NCBI GenBank assembly: GCA_903834645.1
Contig: CAILKA010000175.1
Span: forward strand, 1-8,721
Origin: an uncultured beta proteobacterium
Lineage (GTDB): Bacteria; Pseudomonadota; Gammaproteobacteria; Burkholderiales; Burkholderiaceae_C
Direction: 5' to 3'
Length of the DNA stretch: 8,721 bases
Under the pieces are notes generated by a model. It was not told where the DNA came from. It saw nothing but the letters and a program-made list of their open reading frames with translations, and ran no database searches. The translations under genes and the position numbers were made by a program. Positions 6,934-8,721 of this stretch are shown in pieces (position 1 is the stretch's first letter; each line of letters begins with the position of its first letter).

Positions 6934-7944
6934 CTGAGCCAGCAGATCCTTCCCCAGGACGAGGTCGATGCCCTGCTTCAGGGCATCTCGGGCGACAGCG
7001 AACTCGCCGACCCGGTCGAGGAGCGCGGCGAGCCGGAGATCCGAACCTACGACATCGCCAACCAGGAGCGGATCGTCCGTGGGCGCATGCCCACGATGGA
7101 GATCATCAACGAACGCTTCGCGCGCAACCTGCGCATCGGGCTGTTCAACCTGATCCGCCGCAGCCCCGAGATCACGATCGGCGGCACCAAGGTGCAGAAG
7201 TTCAGCGCCTTCCTGCGCGACATCGTCGTGCCCTCGAACTTCAACATCATCTCGGTCAAGCCGCTGCGCGGCAACGGGCTGATCGTGTGTGACCCGAGCA
7301 TCGTGTTCGCGGTCATCGACTCACTCTTCGGCGGCAACGGCAAGTTCCAGACCCGCATCGAGGGCCGCGACTTCTCGGGCACCGAACTGCGCGTGATCCT
7401 GCGCCTGCTCGAGGTGATCTGCGCCGAGTTCAAGAAGGCGTGGGCGGGCGTGTACCCGATCGACTTCGAGTACCAGCGCTCGGAGATGCAGCCGCAGTTC
7501 GCGAACATCGCCACGCCCAGCGAGATCATCGTCTCGTCGACCTACACCCTGGAAGTGGGCGACATCAGCGGGACGATCCACTTCTGCATCCCCTACTCCA
7601 CGCTCGAGCCGATCCGGGACACGCTGTACTCGACGATCCAGGGCGACTCGGGCGAACCCGACCGGCGCTGGGTCGGCCTGCTCAAGAGCCAGATCCAGTC
7701 GGCAGAGGTGAATCTCGTGGCGGAACTCGCCCGCGCACCCGCCACGGTCGGCCAGCTCCTGGCCTTCAAGCCGGGCGACTTCATCGAACTCGATCTTGCA
7801 CCGGTCATCGAGGCCAAGGTGGACAACGTCCCCGTGTTCTCCTGCAACTACGGAACCAGCAACGGGCACTACTCGATCAAGGTAGACCAGTTGTACAACC
7901 ACGACCTGCCAGGCTGGCTGGGAGAGGAGAACCATGTCAACTGA
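6934..7944 (+). CDS. fliM: Flagellar motor switch protein FliM, apparent CTG start
   Basis: FliM is the C-ring protein that binds CheY-P and passes the switching signal to FliG. From the CTG at 6934 the product is 336 residues, matching the family (E. coli 334). Its N-terminus reads SQQILPQDEVDALLQGI, the conserved CheY-binding motif (E. coli MGDSILSQAEIDALLNG). The middle domain includes the GGNG loop at 133-136 (family GGxG, the FliG contact). The C-terminal SpoA-type domain is at about 257-330 (VNLVAELARAPATVGQLL and following). The first canonical start codon in the frame is the ATG at 7087. It would give 285 residues and remove the CheY motif and 51 residues that match the family, so I reject it as the true start. 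The region before CTG has only a weak CGGA (6925-6928). The end overlaps fliN by 11 bases. Identity is certain; the exact start is inferred. Confidence 0.9.
   Translation: MSQQILPQDEVDALLQGISGDSELADPVEERGEPEIRTYDIANQERIVRGRMPTMEIINERFARNLRIGLFNLIRRSPEITIGGTKVQKFSAFLRDIVVPSNFNIISVKPLRGNGLIVCDPSIVFAVIDSLFGGNGKFQTRIEGRDFSGTELRVILRLLEVICAEFKKAWAGVYPIDFEYQRSEMQPQFANIATPSEIIVSSTYTLEVGDISGTIHFCIPYSTLEPIRDTLYSTIQGDSGEPDRRWVGLLKSQIQSAEVNLVAELARAPATVGQLLAFKPGDFIELDLAPVIEAKVDNVPVFSCNYGTSNGHYSIKVDQLYNHDLPGWLGEENHVN
7925..7929 (+). promoter_or_regulatory. Ribosome binding site of the upstream fliN start
   Basis: AGGAG within GGAGAGGAGA (7921-7930) lies four bases before the ATG at 7934, inside the last codons of fliM. 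It is a strong but slightly close Shine-Dalgarno match and supports the longer FliN form. Confidence 0.6.
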
Positions 7945-8362
7945 GAACATCGGCTCCATAGAGGAAGAAGCATCCATGTCAGACGGCTGGAACGACGCCC
8001 TACGCGGCGGTTCGGCGGCGAGCGAGGTCGCCGAAAGCGTCGCGCCCGCCTCCTTCGCCAACTTCACGCCCACGGGCCTGACGGGCAACAGCGCCGGCAA
8101 CGACTTCAACCTCATCCTGGACATCCCGGTCCAGCTGACGGTGGAGCTCGGGCGCACCAAGATTCCCATCAAGCACATCCTGCAGCTGGCCCAGGGCTCG
8201 GTGCTCGAGCTCGATGCGATGGCGGGCGAGCCGATGGACGTGCTCGTCAACGGCTACCTGATCGCCCAGGGCGAGGTGGTGGTCGTCAACGAACGCTTCG
8301 GCATCCGCCTGACCGACATCGTCACGCCCAGCGAGCGCATGCGCCGCCTGAGCAAGCAGTAG
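7934..8362 (+). CDS. fliN: Flagellar motor switch protein FliN
   Basis: FliN forms the bottom of the C ring and docks the FliH-FliI export complex. It has 142 residues from the ATG at 7934 (E. coli 137). The N-terminal region holds the MSDGWNDAL segment (15-23), comparable to MDDLWAEAL in E. coli, followed by a flexible linker. The SpoA domain (about 58-142) is highly conserved: DIPVQLTVELGRTKIPIK, then LAQGSVLELDAMAGEPMDVL, NGYLIAQGEVVVVNERFGIR and the terminal TPSERMRRLSKQ. The start overlaps the end of fliM by 11 bases and has a strong ribosome site. A second ATG at 7976 has its own good site and would give 128 residues starting at MSDGW, so the true start is open. fliO follows after 8 bases. 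Confidence 0.96.
   Translation: MSTENIGSIEEEASMSDGWNDALRGGSAASEVAESVAPASFANFTPTGLTGNSAGNDFNLILDIPVQLTVELGRTKIPIKHILQLAQGSVLELDAMAGEPMDVLVNGYLIAQGEVVVVNERFGIRLTDIVTPSERMRRLSKQ
7962..7967 (+). promoter_or_regulatory. Ribosome binding site of an alternative downstream fliN start
   Basis: AGGAAG lies eight bases before the in-frame ATG at 7976. The spacing is better than that of the upstream site. Starting here would make FliN begin at MSDGWNDAL, right at the conserved N-terminal segment. Either start, or both, could be used. Confidence 0.4.
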
Positions 8363-8370
8363 GCGCGGCC

Positions 8371-8721
8371 ATGGAAAGCTTTGTCGTGCCGCTGATGTGG
8401 CTCGTCGTGATCGTGGCGTCGATCCCGGTGGTGCTGTGGCTGCTGCGGCGCACGCCGGTGGGCGCCGGGGCCGCCAGCGGGGTCGGGCGCACGGTGGGCG
8501 TGCTGCCACTGTCGGGCACGCACCGCATCGTCACGGTCGAGGTGGGCAGCGGCGAGGACCGGCGCTGGCTCGTGCTCGGGCTCACGCCGTCTTCCGTTCA
8601 GACCCTGCACGTGATGCCGCCCCAGCAGCAGGAAGGCGGCAGCGAGGCACGCCCGGCCGCCTTCGGCGATGTGCTGTCCCGGATGATGGGACGCGGCGGA
8701 GACAACCGGCATGCGCGCTGA
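8371..8721 (+). CDS. fliO: Flagellar biosynthesis protein FliO
   Basis: This is a 116-residue membrane protein (E. coli FliO is 121). FliO is an assembly factor that helps the FliP ring form in the export gate. A short N-terminus is followed by one transmembrane helix (about 4-25: FVVPLMWLVVIVASIPVVLW and onward) and a cytoplasmic domain. Its RTVGVLPLSGTHRIVTVEVG and RRWLVLGLTPSSVQTLHVM segments have the FliO pattern of beta strands. The tail (about 83-116) is Gly/Arg-rich and variable. The ATG at 8371 lies 8 bases after the fliN stop with only a weak AGG nearby, so translation is probably coupled to fliN. The stop is the last codon of the window. FliO is weakly conserved; the position after fliN makes the call firm. 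Confidence 0.92.
   Translation: MESFVVPLMWLVVIVASIPVVLWLLRRTPVGAGAASGVGRTVGVLPLSGTHRIVTVEVGSGEDRRWLVLGLTPSSVQTLHVMPPQQQEGGSEARPAAFGDVLSRMMGRGGDNRHAR
8698..8702 (+). promoter_or_regulatory. Probable ribosome binding site of fliP
   Basis: GGAGA lies eight bases before an ATG at 8711, inside the end of fliO. It is a good Shine-Dalgarno match at normal spacing and indicates that another gene starts at the right edge. Confidence 0.45.
8711..8721 (+). CDS. fliP: Probable first codons of the next gene, likely fliP (3'-truncated)
   Basis: An ATG at 8711 in a different frame from fliO opens a frame (Met-Arg-Ala) that runs off the window. It overlaps the fliO end by 11 bases, the same overlap as fliM/fliN, and has a good ribosome site at 8698-8702. 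Established gene order (fliL-M-N-O-P-Q-R) predicts fliP, the export-gate membrane protein with a cleaved signal peptide. Three codons carry no family information, so the identity rests on synteny only. Confidence 0.4.

Noticed and set aside
6146..6937. 263-codon + strand frame overlapping all of fliL
   Set aside because: It is out of frame with the conserved FliL sequence, and its Arg/Gly-rich translation shows no family match.
7087..7944. fliM starting at the ATG 7087 (285 residues)
   Set aside because: This would delete the conserved CheY-binding motif and 51 N-terminal residues that clearly match the FliM family in the same frame.

Overview
The window is a contiguous run of flagellar genes, all on the + strand and in the order fliF(partial)-fliG-fliH-fliI-fliJ-fliK-fliL-fliM-fliN-fliO, with the first codons of a probable fliP at the right edge. 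The very high GC content, the strong G/C bias at third codon positions and the unbroken fliF-to-fliO order suggest a GC-rich betaproteobacterium. The style of the FliF, FliH, FliI, FliM and FliN sequences points to Burkholderiales, perhaps the Rubrivivax/Leptothrix/Caldimonas group. The genus cannot be settled from these bases alone, and the order is an inference from recalled family sequences.

Layout. Positions 1-2013 hold the C-terminal half of the MS-ring protein FliF and the whole rotor protein FliG. Positions 1997-4709 hold the export-ATPase module: stator/regulator FliH, ATPase FliI and stalk/chaperone-escort FliJ. Positions 4748-6106 hold the hook-length ruler FliK. A 127-base gap (6107-6233) is the longest non-coding stretch. 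It contains a weak hairpin, two interlocking small palindromes, an isolated AT-rich promoter-like -10 element and a strong GC hairpin just before a good ribosome binding site. It probably separates two transcription segments. Positions 6234-8721 hold the stator-associated FliL, the switch proteins FliM and FliN, and the export-gate assembly protein FliO. Gene junctions outside that gap are tight: a 17-base overlap (fliG/fliH), a 4-base overlap (fliH/fliI), an 11-base overlap (fliM/fliN), probably another 11-base overlap (fliO/fliP), and gaps of 8-44 bases elsewhere.

How the genes work together. FliF forms the MS ring, and its C-terminal tail carries FliG. FliG, FliM and FliN form the C ring, which receives torque from the stators and switches on CheY-P. 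FliL sits beside the stators. FliH, FliI and FliJ energise and feed the type III export gate, of which FliP is part and which FliO helps assemble. FliK measures the hook and switches export specificity.

I found no novel system; this is a canonical flagellar cluster. The points worth a second look are these. fliM has no ATG, GTG or TTG codon at its proper start and appears to begin at CTG. FliL carries a long alanine-rich insertion inside its periplasmic domain. The fliK-fliL gap is structured. fliN has two credible start sites. Several in-frame short repeats occur in fliF, fliI and fliK.
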